Positions 52,296 through 60,906 of a stretch of DNA of 64,000 nucleotides are shown one piece after another (the stretch's first letter is position 1; each line of letters starts with the position of its first letter). This DNA is from Arthrobacter_E sp041360795. GTDB lineage: Bacteria; Actinomycetota; Actinomycetes; Actinomycetales; Micrococcaceae. The stretch spans positions 496,001 through 560,000 of the forward strand of contig NZ_JBFUPW010000003.1 of the NCBI RefSeq assembly GCF_041360795.1, written 5' to 3'. Both the position numbers and the translations under genes were made by a program. The notes below the pieces were generated by a model, which saw nothing but the letters and a program-made list of their open reading frames with translations, made no database searches and was not told where the DNA came from.

Positions 52296-52913
52296 TCATG
52301 ATTCCTTGACGATGATCGCACCGACGCTCGTGGCGACGCGGCGCAAGTCCTTGGTGACCTCGACCAGCTGGTTCGCCACGTCCCGGTGCCGGGTGTACTG
52401 GGCGAACTTCATGTCGCGGAGCATGTCCGCGACCCACACGCGGTGGCTGCGCTCGGCCCGCTTGGCCAGCCGGAGCACCTCGATCCAGTAGTCCTCGAGC
52501 TCGTCCAGGTCGTCCAGCCGACGCATCGCCTCCACGGTGAGTTCCGCCTGGCGGGTGATGATCTCCAGCTGGTCCGCGGCGCGGGTGGGAAGACGCTCGA
52601 GTTTGTACAGGCCGATCAGTTCGGCGGCGCCGTCCAGCTTCTCCATGGCGTCATTGAGGTACCGGGACAGGTTGAACATGTCTTCGCGCGGGAGGGTGTT
52701 GATGAAACTGGTGCGCATATGGGTCAGGAGCGCGTAATGCAGGTTCATGGACTCGCCCTCGTGCTGATGCATCTCCTCGACCAGGCGGTCGAAGTCCGCG
52801 GCGGGGGCTCCCAGGAGCTCGGAGAGAGTGCCGGTGCCCAGCACCAATTGGCGGGCCAGCTGGGTGAGGAGCTTGAGGCCTGCAGTCTCCTGCGGGAAGA
52901 GGCTGAGTTTCAC
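52296..52913 (-). CDS. DUF47 / PhoU-like protein
   Basis: A ~205-residue helical protein of the DUF47 (PhoU-like) family, the cytoplasmic regulator paired with PiT transporters. The start KLSLFPQE and the repeated three-helix pattern (MNLHYALLTHMRTSFINTLPREDMFNLSRYLNDAME, in pieces) fit. The GTG at 52913 gives the usual N-terminus (KLSLFPQET); an ATG at 52967 would add 18 residues (MLRSVPQDL...). The gene is directly followed by the PiT gene. Confidence 0.86.
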   Translation of the reverse strand: MKLSLFPQETAGLKLLTQLARQLVLGTGTLSELLGAPAADFDRLVEEMHQHEGESMNLHYALLTHMRTSFINTLPREDMFNLSRYLNDAMEKLDGAAELIGLYKLERLPTRAADQLEIITRQAELTVEAMRRLDDLDELEDYWIEVLRLAKRAERSHRVWVADMLRDMKFAQYTRHRDVANQLVEVTKDLRRVATSVGAIIVKES

Positions 52914-53129
52914 GTCGTACCGGTGTCCTTGGCTGGCGTAAAGATCTTGAGGCACGGACCTCAGCATGAGAATGGTGCCGGACCGGATACGCCTCTCGGC
53001 GGTAGGCCGCTCGAAGCGGCGAATTGTTGAAGCCCGGGGGTTTCGCGGCCCGACACCAAGTTCAGTTTTCTACTTCCGTGGCCCGGAGTCAACATTGACA
53101 GCCGCCGGAATGAGTGATTCAGTCCGCCG

Positions 53130-53774
53130 TCAGTCCAGGTGGCCGTTGCGCCATGCCGCGGCCGCGAATTCGAGGTCGTCGGCCGTGCGGACCAGGCGGT
53201 GGGAGTCTCGTGTGAGACGGGTGGCGTTCGCCTCGTTGCCCAGTTCGGCGGCGTCGGCCAGGCGCGCCTGGCCCAGGGCGATCACCCGGCAGAATGCGGC
53301 GAAGCGTTCCAGTGCGACGTCGAACTCGCCGTCGAACGCTCCGGAGAGGATGGCGTCCGACATGTGGCGGATCTCGTCGGCGCCCGGGGGCTCGGCCGCG
53401 CCCGCCACGACGTGGGAGACCTGCGCGCCTTCCTTGCCGGCGTTGAAGTACAGGGCCATCCGGTCGGGATCCTTCACGACGGCCGCGCGCAGCGCGTACA
53501 GCCGCCAGAGGGCGCCGGGAAGGGAGTGGGCCGGGCTTTCGGCCCAGAGCTCGGCGATCACTTCGATGCCCTGCCGGTCGGCGAGCTTCACGAGGCGTTT
53601 CGTCACGTCCGGGTCGTCCGCGGCGCGGCCGTGTTTCACCAGGGCGTGCGCCGCGAGGTGCGCCGCCTCGGAGACACGCGCCGGGTCGGCGCCGCCCGCG
53701 AACGGCTCGAAATCGAGGGGTGCGAAGGGCTTCGGCTTGTGGTGCCGTGGGGCTGCTCCCGGGTTCTCGCTCAT
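53130..53774 (-). CDS. Conserved actinobacterial unknown protein
   Basis: A 214-residue soluble protein. It resembles a family conserved across Actinobacteria without assigned function, with HLAAHALVKHG, LAELWAESPAHSLPGALWRLYALR and VAGAAEPPGADEIRHMSD as its recognisable segments. It lacks membrane or signal segments. It is alone between the DUF47-PiT pair and tRNA-Lys. Older labels that tie this family to RNA polymerase are not supported by anything seen here. ATG 53774 is the natural start. Confidence 0.65.
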   Translation of the reverse strand: MSENPGAAPRHHKPKPFAPLDFEPFAGGADPARVSEAAHLAAHALVKHGRAADDPDVTKRLVKLADRQGIEVIAELWAESPAHSLPGALWRLYALRAAVVKDPDRMALYFNAGKEGAQVSHVVAGAAEPPGADEIRHMSDAILSGAFDGEFDVALERFAAFCRVIALGQARLADAAELGNEANATRLTRDSHRLVRTADDLEFAAAAWRNGHLD

Positions 53775-53932
53775 GCCCTTACGCTACGCCTGGTGCGGGA
53801 GCCATGCCAGAGTGGCGTGGAGGCGCACGACGGCGCCGACGGGCACGGAAGGGACGTCGCCTGCGGAGCAGTCACGCCTGCCCGAACCCCTTGCGTGCCT
53901 ACGGTAGAGTAGTGACGTCCCTAGGGACGGTT

Positions 53933-54005
53933 GGGCCTTTAGCTCAGTTGGTAGAGCAGTGGACTTTTAATCCATAGGTCGAGGGTTCGATCCCCTCAGG
54001 GCCCA
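53933..54005 (+). tRNA. tRNA-Lys (anticodon UUU)
   Basis: A 73-base cloverleaf. The acceptor stem GGGCCTT pairs with AGGGCCC, the D-arm is AGCTCAGTTGGTAGAGC, the anticodon loop is CTTTTAA (anticodon TTT), and the T-arm is GGGTTCGATCCC. The discriminator is A. The terminal CCA is not encoded (the DNA has CC then G). A strong hairpin follows 7 bp later. Confidence 0.97.
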
Positions 54006-54011
54006 CCGGGA

Positions 54012-54043
54012 ACGGCCCCGGAATCTCAGGATTCCGGGGCCGT
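54012..54043 (+). terminator. tRNA-Lys terminator
   Basis: ACGGCCCCGGAATC pairs perfectly with GATTCCGGGGCCGT around a 4-base loop (TCAG), followed by GGTCGTT. It starts 7 bp after the tRNA gene. Confidence 0.85.
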
Positions 54044-54126
54044 GGTCGTTAACCGGTGCGGGTGGTTCGCGGCGGCGGCGCCGGCCGCCCAGCGCAGTTC
54101 CGTTGTCCACAGGCGCTTGGGGGGTC

Positions 54127-54156
54127 TTCGACGGCGATAAATGTAGGACATATGAT
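54127..54156 (+). promoter_or_regulatory. Promoter of GNAT gene
   Basis: TTCGAC (54127-54132) and TATGAT (54151-54156) are 18 bp apart. The 9-mer GTAGGACAT at 54144-54152, which overlaps the -10, also occurs at 58468 near a GntR gene and may be an operator. Confidence 0.45.
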
Positions 54157-54206
54157 GCTGGGAGACGTGTGCACGGGTGCGCGTGGGGGACACGGATGGA
54201 GTGGGG

Positions 54207-54968
54207 ATGAATTCAGCGGGCAAGGGTGCCGTCACCATCCGCGAGGCCAGGCCGGGGGACCGCCCGGGACTGATCCGGGTGATGGCTGAGGCGGGCCTGA
54301 GTGAAGGCTTCCTGGTGGAGCACGGCGTCGGAGATCCCCGGCTGGGGGACGCTGTGCCGCGCAGGGCGTTCGGCATGAAGGCGTTCCGCAAGGCGATCGT
54401 CAAAGGCGCCGGCGAACCGTGGTCCGGCGCTGCGCTCATGCTCGCCACCACGGTCTTCGTGGCGGTGGACCAGGAGGGGATCGTGGTGGGCGGTGGCGTC
54501 GTCGCCCCCAGCGTCGCTTCGATCCATGACGCGGTGGCCGGAAGTTCCGCGCGCCGGGAGGAACTCACACTCCGCGGTCTGGCGGACACCCCTCAGATGG
54601 TGGCGATCGCGGTGGACCCGGCGCGCCGCAACCGGGGAGTCGGCAAGGCTCTTTTCGACGCGCTCGTCTGGCATTACCGGCTGTCCGGGGCGCCACTCCT
54701 CCACGGGGTCATTGAGGCGGAGGCGGAGCCGTGGGTTCCGGAATTCCTGAACCGGGCCGGGTTCCGGGTTGCCGGGCCGGACGCCTTCCTCGACCTCACC
54801 TCCGTGTATGCCACCCGGTCATATCTGGCGAGCGGTCCCGGCCGCCGGTTCTTCTATCTGGACCTCCGGAATCCCGGCGTCCACGATTGGGAGATCCCGG
54901 CGGCGGTGCGGAACGGCGAGGACGGCGCGGCGTCACGATCGGTGCGGTCTGCTCCTCGCGAACGCTGA
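54207..54968 (+). CDS. GNAT-family acetyltransferase
   Basis: A ~253-residue GNAT protein. The acetyl-CoA loop is in VDPARRNRGVGKALFDALV (about 130-148), and VTIREARPGDRPGLIRVM starts the fold. It is longer than most small-molecule GNATs because of an extension of ~60 residues after motif B (ending DLRNPGVHDWEIP). The substrate is unknown. ATG 54207 was preferred because it lies closest to the fold; an upstream start at 54177 is possible. It lies alone downstream of tRNA-Lys. Confidence 0.75.
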   Translation: MNSAGKGAVTIREARPGDRPGLIRVMAEAGLSEGFLVEHGVGDPRLGDAVPRRAFGMKAFRKAIVKGAGEPWSGAALMLATTVFVAVDQEGIVVGGGVVAPSVASIHDAVAGSSARREELTLRGLADTPQMVAIAVDPARRNRGVGKALFDALVWHYRLSGAPLLHGVIEAEAEPWVPEFLNRAGFRVAGPDAFLDLTSVYATRSYLASGPGRRFFYLDLRNPGVHDWEIPAAVRNGEDGAASRSVRSAPRER

Positions 54969-55018
54969 AGCCGCGAGGGAACCCTTGCGCGGAACACCTC
55001 CCCGGACTGCTGCCCGGA

Positions 55019-56032
55019 TCACTGCGGGAAGTCGAAGGACGCGACGAGGGCCAGATGATCGCTGTCGCCGGCGCGTAGCATCGTGTTCTCCTGAGGCAGG
55101 AGCCCGCGCTGGAACACGTGGTCGATGCGGGCGAGCGGGAGGCCGGCCGGCCAGCTGAAGCCGAAGGACGGCGTGCTTTGCGGAGGCTCTGTCAAGGTCG
55201 AGCGGATCCCGGCCAGGGCGGGGTCCTGGGCCACCGCGTTGAAGTCCCCCACCGCGACCGCCCGCGGGGCGTCGTCGTCGGCGATCACCTGGGACAGGTC
55301 CCGGAGCATCTCATCCCGGGCGTCCTGTTCCCCGGGCCGGACCGAGGCCGCGTGGACGGCGTACAGGGTGAGGGTCCCGCCGGGGGTCTCGACATCCGCC
55401 GCCAGCGCTCGTTTCCAGCCCAGCCCCAGTCCCAGCGCCCGCGTGTTGTTCAGGGGGTGCCGGCTCCAGATCCCGACCGTCCCCACGGTGTAGGCGTGGG
55501 GGTAGCGCTCCGCCAGCACCTCACGCGCGGCGCTCCGCCCGGCGTCGTCGAGCTCCACCAGGACCACGACGTCGGCGCCCCGCTCGGCGAGTGCGCCCGC
55601 CGCCCGCGCTGTGGAGTCCGTTCCGCTGCCGGCCTTCAGGTTCTGGCTCGCCACGGTGATCCGTCCGCTTCCGGCGCCGCCCTGGGCCGGGGTCTGGGCC
55701 TGCGCCTGAACCTGGGGAGCGGCGTGCGCCTGCAGGGGGATCAGCGCGGGGGCGGCCATCAGTCCCCAGGCCAGCAGCGGCGCCAGGAGCACGGCCCGGG
55801 CCCGGCGCCGCACCCAGGGCAGGCACGCCACGCACAGCAACGCCGGGATCCAGAGCCACGGGAGGATGATCGCGAAGAACGTGCCCGCCGGGCCGGGGAG
55901 CACGAGGTGCAGGAACACGGCCGCCGTGACCGCGGCCGCGCAGCCGAGCGCCACCCGGTCCCGCGGGCGGAGCCGGGGAGGGCGAGGCCGGTCCTCCGGG
56001 GCGGAGGTGACGGGCGGGTTCGGAGGGTTCAC
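55019..56032 (-). CDS. Membrane-anchored EEP nuclease/phosphatase
   Basis: A 337-residue protein with an N-terminal part carrying three hydrophobic helices (about 27-45, 51-72, 80-102), an Ala/Gln-rich linker, and a C-terminal endonuclease/exonuclease/phosphatase domain. Catalytic motifs are ASQNLKAG, the metal Glu in VVVLVELDD, GDFNAVAQDP, IDHVFQRG and DSDHLALVASF. The active domain is outside the membrane. Substrates of the family range from DNA to phospholipids. GTG 56032 is the start. Confidence 0.82.
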   Translation of the reverse strand: MNPPNPPVTSAPEDRPRPPRLRPRDRVALGCAAAVTAAVFLHLVLPGPAGTFFAIILPWLWIPALLCVACLPWVRRRARAVLLAPLLAWGLMAAPALIPLQAHAAPQVQAQAQTPAQGGAGSGRITVASQNLKAGSGTDSTARAAGALAERGADVVVLVELDDAGRSAAREVLAERYPHAYTVGTVGIWSRHPLNNTRALGLGLGWKRALAADVETPGGTLTLYAVHAASVRPGEQDARDEMLRDLSQVIADDDAPRAVAVGDFNAVAQDPALAGIRSTLTEPPQSTPSFGFSWPAGLPLARIDHVFQRGLLPQENTMLRAGDSDHLALVASFDFPQ

Positions 56033-56225
56033 GCGGGGTCCTGAGGTCGGGGACAGGGACGGGGCGCTTGCGGCACGGAACGGGCGCCGGCCCGGATCGT
56101 TCTACAGGTATCAGGCGAATCCGGGAGCGGGCTGGGCGCCGACGAGGAGGCCGCCGGCGCCGGGCGTACACTCACACTCACAAGTTTTCGTCCGTCCCCG
56201 GCCCCGAACGCAGGTGATCCCTCCC

Positions 56226-56933
56226 GTGTCCCGTCTCGCCAGCACGCCCGACGAACCCGTGGACCGGCTGCGTCGGCTGCTCAGAGCAGGGGAGTGGCCG
56301 GTCGGGTCGAAGATTCCCAACGACGCGGCGCTCGAGAAGATTCTGGAGGCTCCCCACAGTGCGGTCCGGGAGGCCGTGAGGTGCCTGGTGCACGCTGGCC
56401 TCCTGGAATCCCTGCCCGGCAAGGGAACGTTCGTCCGGGCATCCAGCGAGCTGCCGGGCGCGCTCGTGGGGCGGGTCAAGGACGAGCTCACCCTTCATGC
56501 GATGGAAGCGCGTGAGGCGCTCGAATCGTATGCGGTCCGGCTCGCGGCGGGGCGGATCACGGAAGCACAGCTGGCCGGTCTCCGCGAGGCCGTGGCGGCC
56601 CGGGGGAGCGCCGCCGACCTGGAGACTGTGTCCCGGGAGGACGTCCGTTTCCACCGTCTGGTGGTCGCGGCCACCGGCAACTCGCTCATGATGGAGATGT
56701 ACGAGGGACTCGACCAGGGCAGGGTCTTCGACTTCAGCAGTATGAGAGAGGTGTCCCGGGAAGAGTCGCTCCAGGCTGAACACGAGGACCTCGTGGAGGC
56801 GCTGGCCTCACATGATGTGCAGGCCTGCACTCGCGCCGTCGAGCATCTTCTGACGCATGTCCGCTCCAAAGTGCTGGCGACCGGCGCCGCGGACTCAGCC
56901 GTGGATCCGGCCGTGGACTCAGCCGGAGGTTGA
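56226..56933 (+). CDS. GntR/FCD regulator 1
   Basis: A ~235-residue regulator. An N-terminal wHTH (SKIPNDAALEKILEAPHSAVREAVRCLVHAGLLESLPGKGTFV, shown in pieces: PHSAVREAVRCLVHAGLL) is followed by a helical FCD ligand domain with the pattern D...H (EDVRFHRLVVAATGNSLM, then EHEDLVEAL, then VEHLLTHV). The GTG at 56226 (or 56214) fits best; the frame continues upstream but is unsupported. Members respond to organic acids. It is 63 bp from the convergent second regulator. Confidence 0.82.
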   Translation: MSRLASTPDEPVDRLRRLLRAGEWPVGSKIPNDAALEKILEAPHSAVREAVRCLVHAGLLESLPGKGTFVRASSELPGALVGRVKDELTLHAMEAREALESYAVRLAAGRITEAQLAGLREAVAARGSAADLETVSREDVRFHRLVVAATGNSLMMEMYEGLDQGRVFDFSSMREVSREESLQAEHEDLVEALASHDVQACTRAVEHLLTHVRSKVLATGAADSAVDPAVDSAGG

Positions 56934-56996
56934 TTCGCGGACGCGCCGCGCTCGGGCCTCACCGGAGACCTTAGGCCTCTCGGGAGATGCGGCCGT

Positions 56997-57698
56997 TCAG
57001 GGGATGCGGTCCGCCAGCAGCGCGGCCGCCTTCGGCTGACGCGTGGTGATCGCTCTCAGGAGCTCGCGGCGCGCGAACTGGATCCTGGCGGAATCGATCG
57101 TGGTGGCGGTCTCCGCCGTCTGGGTCATGGCTTCGAGGATCATGAGCCGGTCGTAGATGCGCAGCATGAGGTCATTGCCGGAAGCCACGATGACCTCGCG
57201 TTCGAAGTCCTCCCGCCCGGCGCCTCGGTGTTCGCCGCGGAGACCCGTGTCCTCGGCGTCGTCGGTCCGCTCCGCCCCACCAGTCAGGAGACCGCTCAGC
57301 CTGGCGAGGCGATCGGTCGAGGCACGCGTGGCGGCGAGCCGGGCTGCCTGGGTCAGAAGCGCCCTGCGGGTCTCCGACACCAGGTGCCAGCGATCGCCGT
57401 CGGGTCCCGGTGTTCCCTGGGAGGCGGCGAGGGTGGAACTGTCCTGCGCGCCGCCCTTGACGCCGATCACCACGCGCCCATCCTCGGGCCTCGTGGTGAG
57501 GATCCCTCGACGGTGGAGCCCATCGAGGACTTCGTGAGCGTGATCGAGGTCGGAGGCGCCGAAGATCATCGCCAATTCGTCGCGAGTGGGCAGCAGCCCG
57601 CCTTCCGGCCAGACCCCTGAGTCGATCCAGTGCTCGAGCTTCGTGCCGAAGTCGTCGGGGACGGGCAGGGGCTTCTGGGGAGTGTGTTCGGAACGCAC
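56997..57698 (-). CDS. GntR/FCD-like regulator 2, divergent
   Basis: A 233-residue protein related to the neighbours but degenerate. The wHTH is in LPTRDELAMIFGASDLDHAHEVLDGLHRRGILTTRPEDGRVVI (as LPTRDELAMIFGASDLDHAH), and the usual recognition-helix SRxxVREAL is replaced by DLDHAHEVL. The FCD part keeps FEREVIVASGNDLMLRIYD but lacks a complete set of metal-binding His. It may bind DNA differently or be in decay. GTG 57698 lies 6 bp after the -10 box at 57705-57710. Confidence 0.68.
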   Translation of the reverse strand: MRSEHTPQKPLPVPDDFGTKLEHWIDSGVWPEGGLLPTRDELAMIFGASDLDHAHEVLDGLHRRGILTTRPEDGRVVIGVKGGAQDSSTLAASQGTPGPDGDRWHLVSETRRALLTQAARLAATRASTDRLARLSGLLTGGAERTDDAEDTGLRGEHRGAGREDFEREVIVASGNDLMLRIYDRLMILEAMTQTAETATTIDSARIQFARRELLRAITTRQPKAAALLADRIP

Positions 57699-57704
57699 TC
57701 GGCA

Positions 57705-57710
57705 ATTGTA
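57705..57710 (-). promoter_or_regulatory. -10 box of GntR 2 (leaderless)
   Basis: TACAAT on the minus strand, 6 bases before the GTG of the regulator at 56997-57698. A GGACATTTA motif is just upstream (plus-strand orientation, ~57719-57727) and may be an operator. Confidence 0.55.
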
Positions 57711-57782
57711 CGACAGCTGGACATTTAATTGAATGAATGTGTGCGGAAGTGCGCGTTTGAGTTCGGGGCGATCCCCGGGGCG

Positions 57783-58478
57783 CTATTTCGAAGCGCTGGG
57801 CCTATTGGCGCCGTCGAGCAATTGAAGCGTCGCGGCGACCGCGCCGTCCGGATCGTGATTTTCCAGAGCGTCGAGGATCGCCTGGTGTTCGTCCAGGAGG
57901 AATCCGTCCGTATTCAGCCCGGAGTAATTGCTCTCATCGTGAATGACCGCAGGCTCGAGGCCGTGATGCAGTTCGGTGATCAGGGGATTTCCGGAAGCGG
58001 CGACGATCCCTTGGTGAAAGCGCACATCCGCCCGCAGGCGCTCGGCCGGAGTCGCGCCTTCGTAGCGTTCGCGGAGGAGCTGCCGGAGTTCGCCGATCTG
58101 GCTCTCCGTGATCCGCGAGGCGGCCAGTCGGGCCGCCTGGACCTCCAGTGCTTCGCGGACCTCGAACACCTCATTCACCGATTCCTCGGTGATGCGCCGC
58201 CCCAGCACGGCTCCGAGTTCGCTGGTGGAGCGGACATACGTCCCGTCGCCGGGACGGGATTCCAGCAGTCCGAGGTGAACCAGGGCCCGCAGCGCTTCGC
58301 GAACCGTGTTGCGGCTGGTGCCGAAGGTCCGGACCAGGTCGTGCTCACCCGGAACCTTGGTCCCCACGGGCCAGGTTCCATTCATGATCTGCTCGCGCAG
58401 CTGCGTTCCGATCTGGACGGACAGCGGGACGTTGCGGACAGTGGGTTGTAGGTGATGCACCCCATAAGAGTAGGACAT
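57783..58478 (-). CDS. GntR/FCD regulator 3
   Basis: A 231-residue GntR/FadR-subfamily regulator. The wHTH has LPGEHDLVRTFGTSRNTVREALRALVHLGLLESRPGDGTYV (in parts: RTFGTSRNTVREALRALVHL), and the FCD domain has the metal-binding D/H set: ADVRFHQGIVAASGNPLI, then HDESNYS, then DEHQAILDAL. ATG 58478 gives MSYSYGVHHL; the GTG at 58460 would suit a leaderless mRNA, because TACTCT lies 7 bases upstream. It is one of three GntR genes within 2.3 kb. Confidence 0.82.
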   Translation of the reverse strand: MSYSYGVHHLQPTVRNVPLSVQIGTQLREQIMNGTWPVGTKVPGEHDLVRTFGTSRNTVREALRALVHLGLLESRPGDGTYVRSTSELGAVLGRRITEESVNEVFEVREALEVQAARLAASRITESQIGELRQLLRERYEGATPAERLRADVRFHQGIVAASGNPLITELHHGLEPAVIHDESNYSGLNTDGFLLDEHQAILDALENHDPDGAVAATLQLLDGANRPSASK

Positions 58479-58858
58479 TTAGCACGGAAATGCGTGGGTG
58501 ATGCGTAAATCCGAGCGGTATGACTCTCCGGAGTGTCGAGGCTCACGGAAATCGCCGGAGGTGCCTTCCGTGTCGTTTTCCAGGGGAATCACACTCGGGG
58601 AATGACCGCCGATGGATTGCGGTCGAGGGAATCGCCTGCGGCGGTCGGATCCGCAAGGATTTCTTTTCGCCCGCCGGGAGAAAGTCGTTTCACCTCCGCC
58701 GCCTGCTTCCTGTGGATGCTTCACCCGGGCGTTCGCGGTGGGCGCCGGCGGGAAACCGGCAGGCTCGACGATCGTCTTCAAATGTCCGACATTTGCTGAT
58801 ACCTTAACGGCTGAGGGCCGCCGGCGTAGCGGTGGAGGCCGGAGAGAGGGGGAGCCTG
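58479..58858. promoter_or_regulatory. Divergent regulatory space with palindrome
   Basis: This 380-bp space has no gene I can support. At 58780-58794 it holds the palindrome AAATGTC-C-GACATTT, followed by TGCTGATACC (58794-58803), an extended -10-like sequence for the XRE-TPR gene. GGACATTTA lies next to the GntR 3 start (~58471). The remaining part has locally lower GC and no repeats. Confidence 0.55.
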
Positions 58859-60136
58859 ATGGGCCGGTTATTCGGCAATCGCCTGCGTGCGGAACGTCTG
58901 TCGCGAGGGCTGACGCAGGAGCAGCTGGGCGGGCCTGAGTGTTCGCACAGTTACATCTCTCTGCTGGAACGAGGTGTCCGCGAACCGTCCATGGAGATCC
59001 TCGGTGGCCTGGCCCGGCGCCTCGGCCTGCCGCCCGGCGAGCTGGAGCAGTGGGCGCTGCAGCCGACGCTGCAGGACCAGGAGTACTCGCTCGCGGCGCT
59101 GCATGCCTGGTGCGCCTGGGATGCCCGCAATTACGAGTCGGCCGCTTCGCACGCCCTCGTGGCGGCGCAGTTCGCCCGGGAGAGCCGGAAAGACGCGACC
59201 GTGTGCGAGATGAACCTGCTCCGGGCCGAGTGTCTGACCCGGCTGGGCCGTCACGAGCAGGGCCGGAATCTGGTGACCTTGCTGCTGGCCAACACGCTGG
59301 CCTCGGGAAACGCCGGTCTGCGCTCGGAAGCGCTCCAGCTCTCGGCTCGGATGGCCCTGGCGGATCGGTCCTTCCGTGACGCGTCGGCACAGGCGCAGGA
59401 GGGCCTGACCCAGGGCGCCGTCCTGCGGGAGGATTCCACAGTACGCCTGGCCGCCCTGCATCTGGTGATCCGGGCCCTGCTGAGCGAAGGCCACAAGGAG
59501 GCGGCCTGGCGCCACTGTGAACTGGCGTCCGACGACGTCGTGCCGGAGAGGGCGCCGTCTCACCTGAGAGGCCGCCTGGCCTGGGTGGTCGGGGATGTCG
59601 CTTTCGCCCGCGGGATGGCAGAGCGGGGGATCGAACGCCACGAGCAGGCAGCCGCGCTCCTGCGGCCCCAGGTCGATCTGAAGGAGTGGGCCGCGTTCAA
59701 TCTGAGTTCCGCCCGGGCCCGGCTTGAGGCCGGGGTGGCGGACGAGGGCACGCTCGCCTGTCTCGACCGGGCGGCGGCCGCCCAGGACATCCTGGATCTG
59801 AGTGGCGAGGCGCGCCGGGAGCTCAGTCTTCTGAGTGCCCTGTGGCTCCATGCGCGGGGCCGTGACGCCGAAGCCCTGGAACGTCTGGCGTCCTTCGAGG
59901 AGCGCACTCAGCGCATGGATCGGCTCTCCTCGGAAGCCGCTTTTCTCGGCGGGCGGATCCTGCTCGGGATGGGTGCGCCGGACGAGGCGCTCGCCCGCCT
60001 GGCCCTGGCACAGGAGGGCTTCTTCCGCCTGCGGAACCTCAAGGGCGCGCAAGGGGTCGCCGATCTGATCCTGGAGATCTCCCGTGCGCGGTACGAGGAC
60101 GCGCCCCCGGTTCTCGCTCACAGCGCGGCGAGCTGA
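58859..60136 (+). CDS. XRE-family regulator with TPR-like domain
   Basis: A ~425-residue regulator with an N-terminal XRE-type HTH (NRLRAERLSRGLTQEQLGG, then SHSYISLLERGVREPSMEILGGLARRLGL) and a C-terminal ~340-residue all-helical region of TPR-like repeats, as in Rgg/PlcR/GdmR proteins that sense peptides. ATG 58859 has GGGGAG 6 bp upstream. No peptide gene is adjacent. The palindrome at 58780-58794 in its promoter suggests autoregulation. Confidence 0.8.
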   Translation: MGRLFGNRLRAERLSRGLTQEQLGGPECSHSYISLLERGVREPSMEILGGLARRLGLPPGELEQWALQPTLQDQEYSLAALHAWCAWDARNYESAASHALVAAQFARESRKDATVCEMNLLRAECLTRLGRHEQGRNLVTLLLANTLASGNAGLRSEALQLSARMALADRSFRDASAQAQEGLTQGAVLREDSTVRLAALHLVIRALLSEGHKEAAWRHCELASDDVVPERAPSHLRGRLAWVVGDVAFARGMAERGIERHEQAAALLRPQVDLKEWAAFNLSSARARLEAGVADEGTLACLDRAAAAQDILDLSGEARRELSLLSALWLHARGRDAEALERLASFEERTQRMDRLSSEAAFLGGRILLGMGAPDEALARLALAQEGFFRLRNLKGAQGVADLILEISRARYEDAPPVLAHSAAS

Positions 60137-60190
60137 CGGCGGGCGGCCCTGAATTCACGGGTTGCCCGGGCTTTACAGGCCGCCCGGGCC

Positions 60191-60817
60191 TCACGGGTTG
60201 AGGGTGCCGCCGGTCTCTTGGAGGTAGCAGCTGCCGCACAAGGACTCGTACTGGACCTCTTCGCCGTCGATGGCGACCTGGCCGCCGTCGAACACGAACC
60301 GGCCGCCGACGATCCGGGTGTTGAAGACCGCCTTTCGACCGCAGCGGCAGATGGTCTTGAGCTCTTCGAGCGAGTGGGCGATCTCGAGGAGCCGCGCGGC
60401 GCCCGGGAAGGCCTGGGTGCGGAAGTCCGTCCGGATGCCGTACGCCAGCACGGGGATGTCGTCCAGGACGGCGATCCGGAAGAGGCCGTCCGCCTGCTCG
60501 GGAGTGAGGAACTGCGCCTCGTCCACCAGGAGACAGGCCACCGGGGCCATGTCGACGTGTTCCAGAAGGGCCTCGGGGTCGTCGCCGGCCGCGCGCTGCC
60601 GGACCAGGGAACGGACGTCGGCGTCGTGCGGGATCACGAAGTCGACCTCACGCTTCACGCCGAGGCGGGACACGATCGAGGTGTCGCCCTTCGTGTCGAT
60701 CCCGGGCTTGGCCAGCAGGACCCGCTGGCCGCGCTCCTCGTAATTGAAGGCCACCTGCAGCAGGGCCGTGGACTTCCCTGAATTCATGGCGCCGTAGCGG
60801 AAATAGAGCTTGGCCAC
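60191..60817 (-). CDS. tdk: Thymidine kinase
   Basis: A 208-residue class II thymidine kinase that phosphorylates thymidine in pyrimidine salvage. The P-loop is GAMNSGKST, the catalytic Glu region is VDEAQFL, and the zinc-binding lasso cysteines are in CRCGRKAVFNTR and SLCGSC. GTG 60817 begins VAKLYFRYGAMNSGKS, the expected N-terminus. An upstream ATG is unlikely. Confidence 0.95.
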   Translation of the reverse strand: MAKLYFRYGAMNSGKSTALLQVAFNYEERGQRVLLAKPGIDTKGDTSIVSRLGVKREVDFVIPHDADVRSLVRQRAAGDDPEALLEHVDMAPVACLLVDEAQFLTPEQADGLFRIAVLDDIPVLAYGIRTDFRTQAFPGAARLLEIAHSLEELKTICRCGRKAVFNTRIVGGRFVFDGGQVAIDGEEVQYESLCGSCYLQETGGTLNP

Positions 60818-60906
60818 GGTCAGCGGCCCTCGGTCCGGGGCGCGGCGGAGGCGCGGCAAGAGAAGGACATGGTTGATAAGTCTAGTGCCGCACGAAGCCG
60901 GGTGAC

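Noticed and set aside
53130..53774. Annotation of this gene as an RNA polymerase or tRNA-linked protein because it is next to tRNA-Lys.
   Set aside because: Nothing in the sequence supports such a role; the tRNA is on the other strand and has its own terminator.
58520..58938. Several overlapping short frames between GntR 3 and the XRE gene.
   Set aside because: They conflict with one another, have Arg/Ser-rich random compositions, and overlap the promoter palindrome. No protein family is visible.
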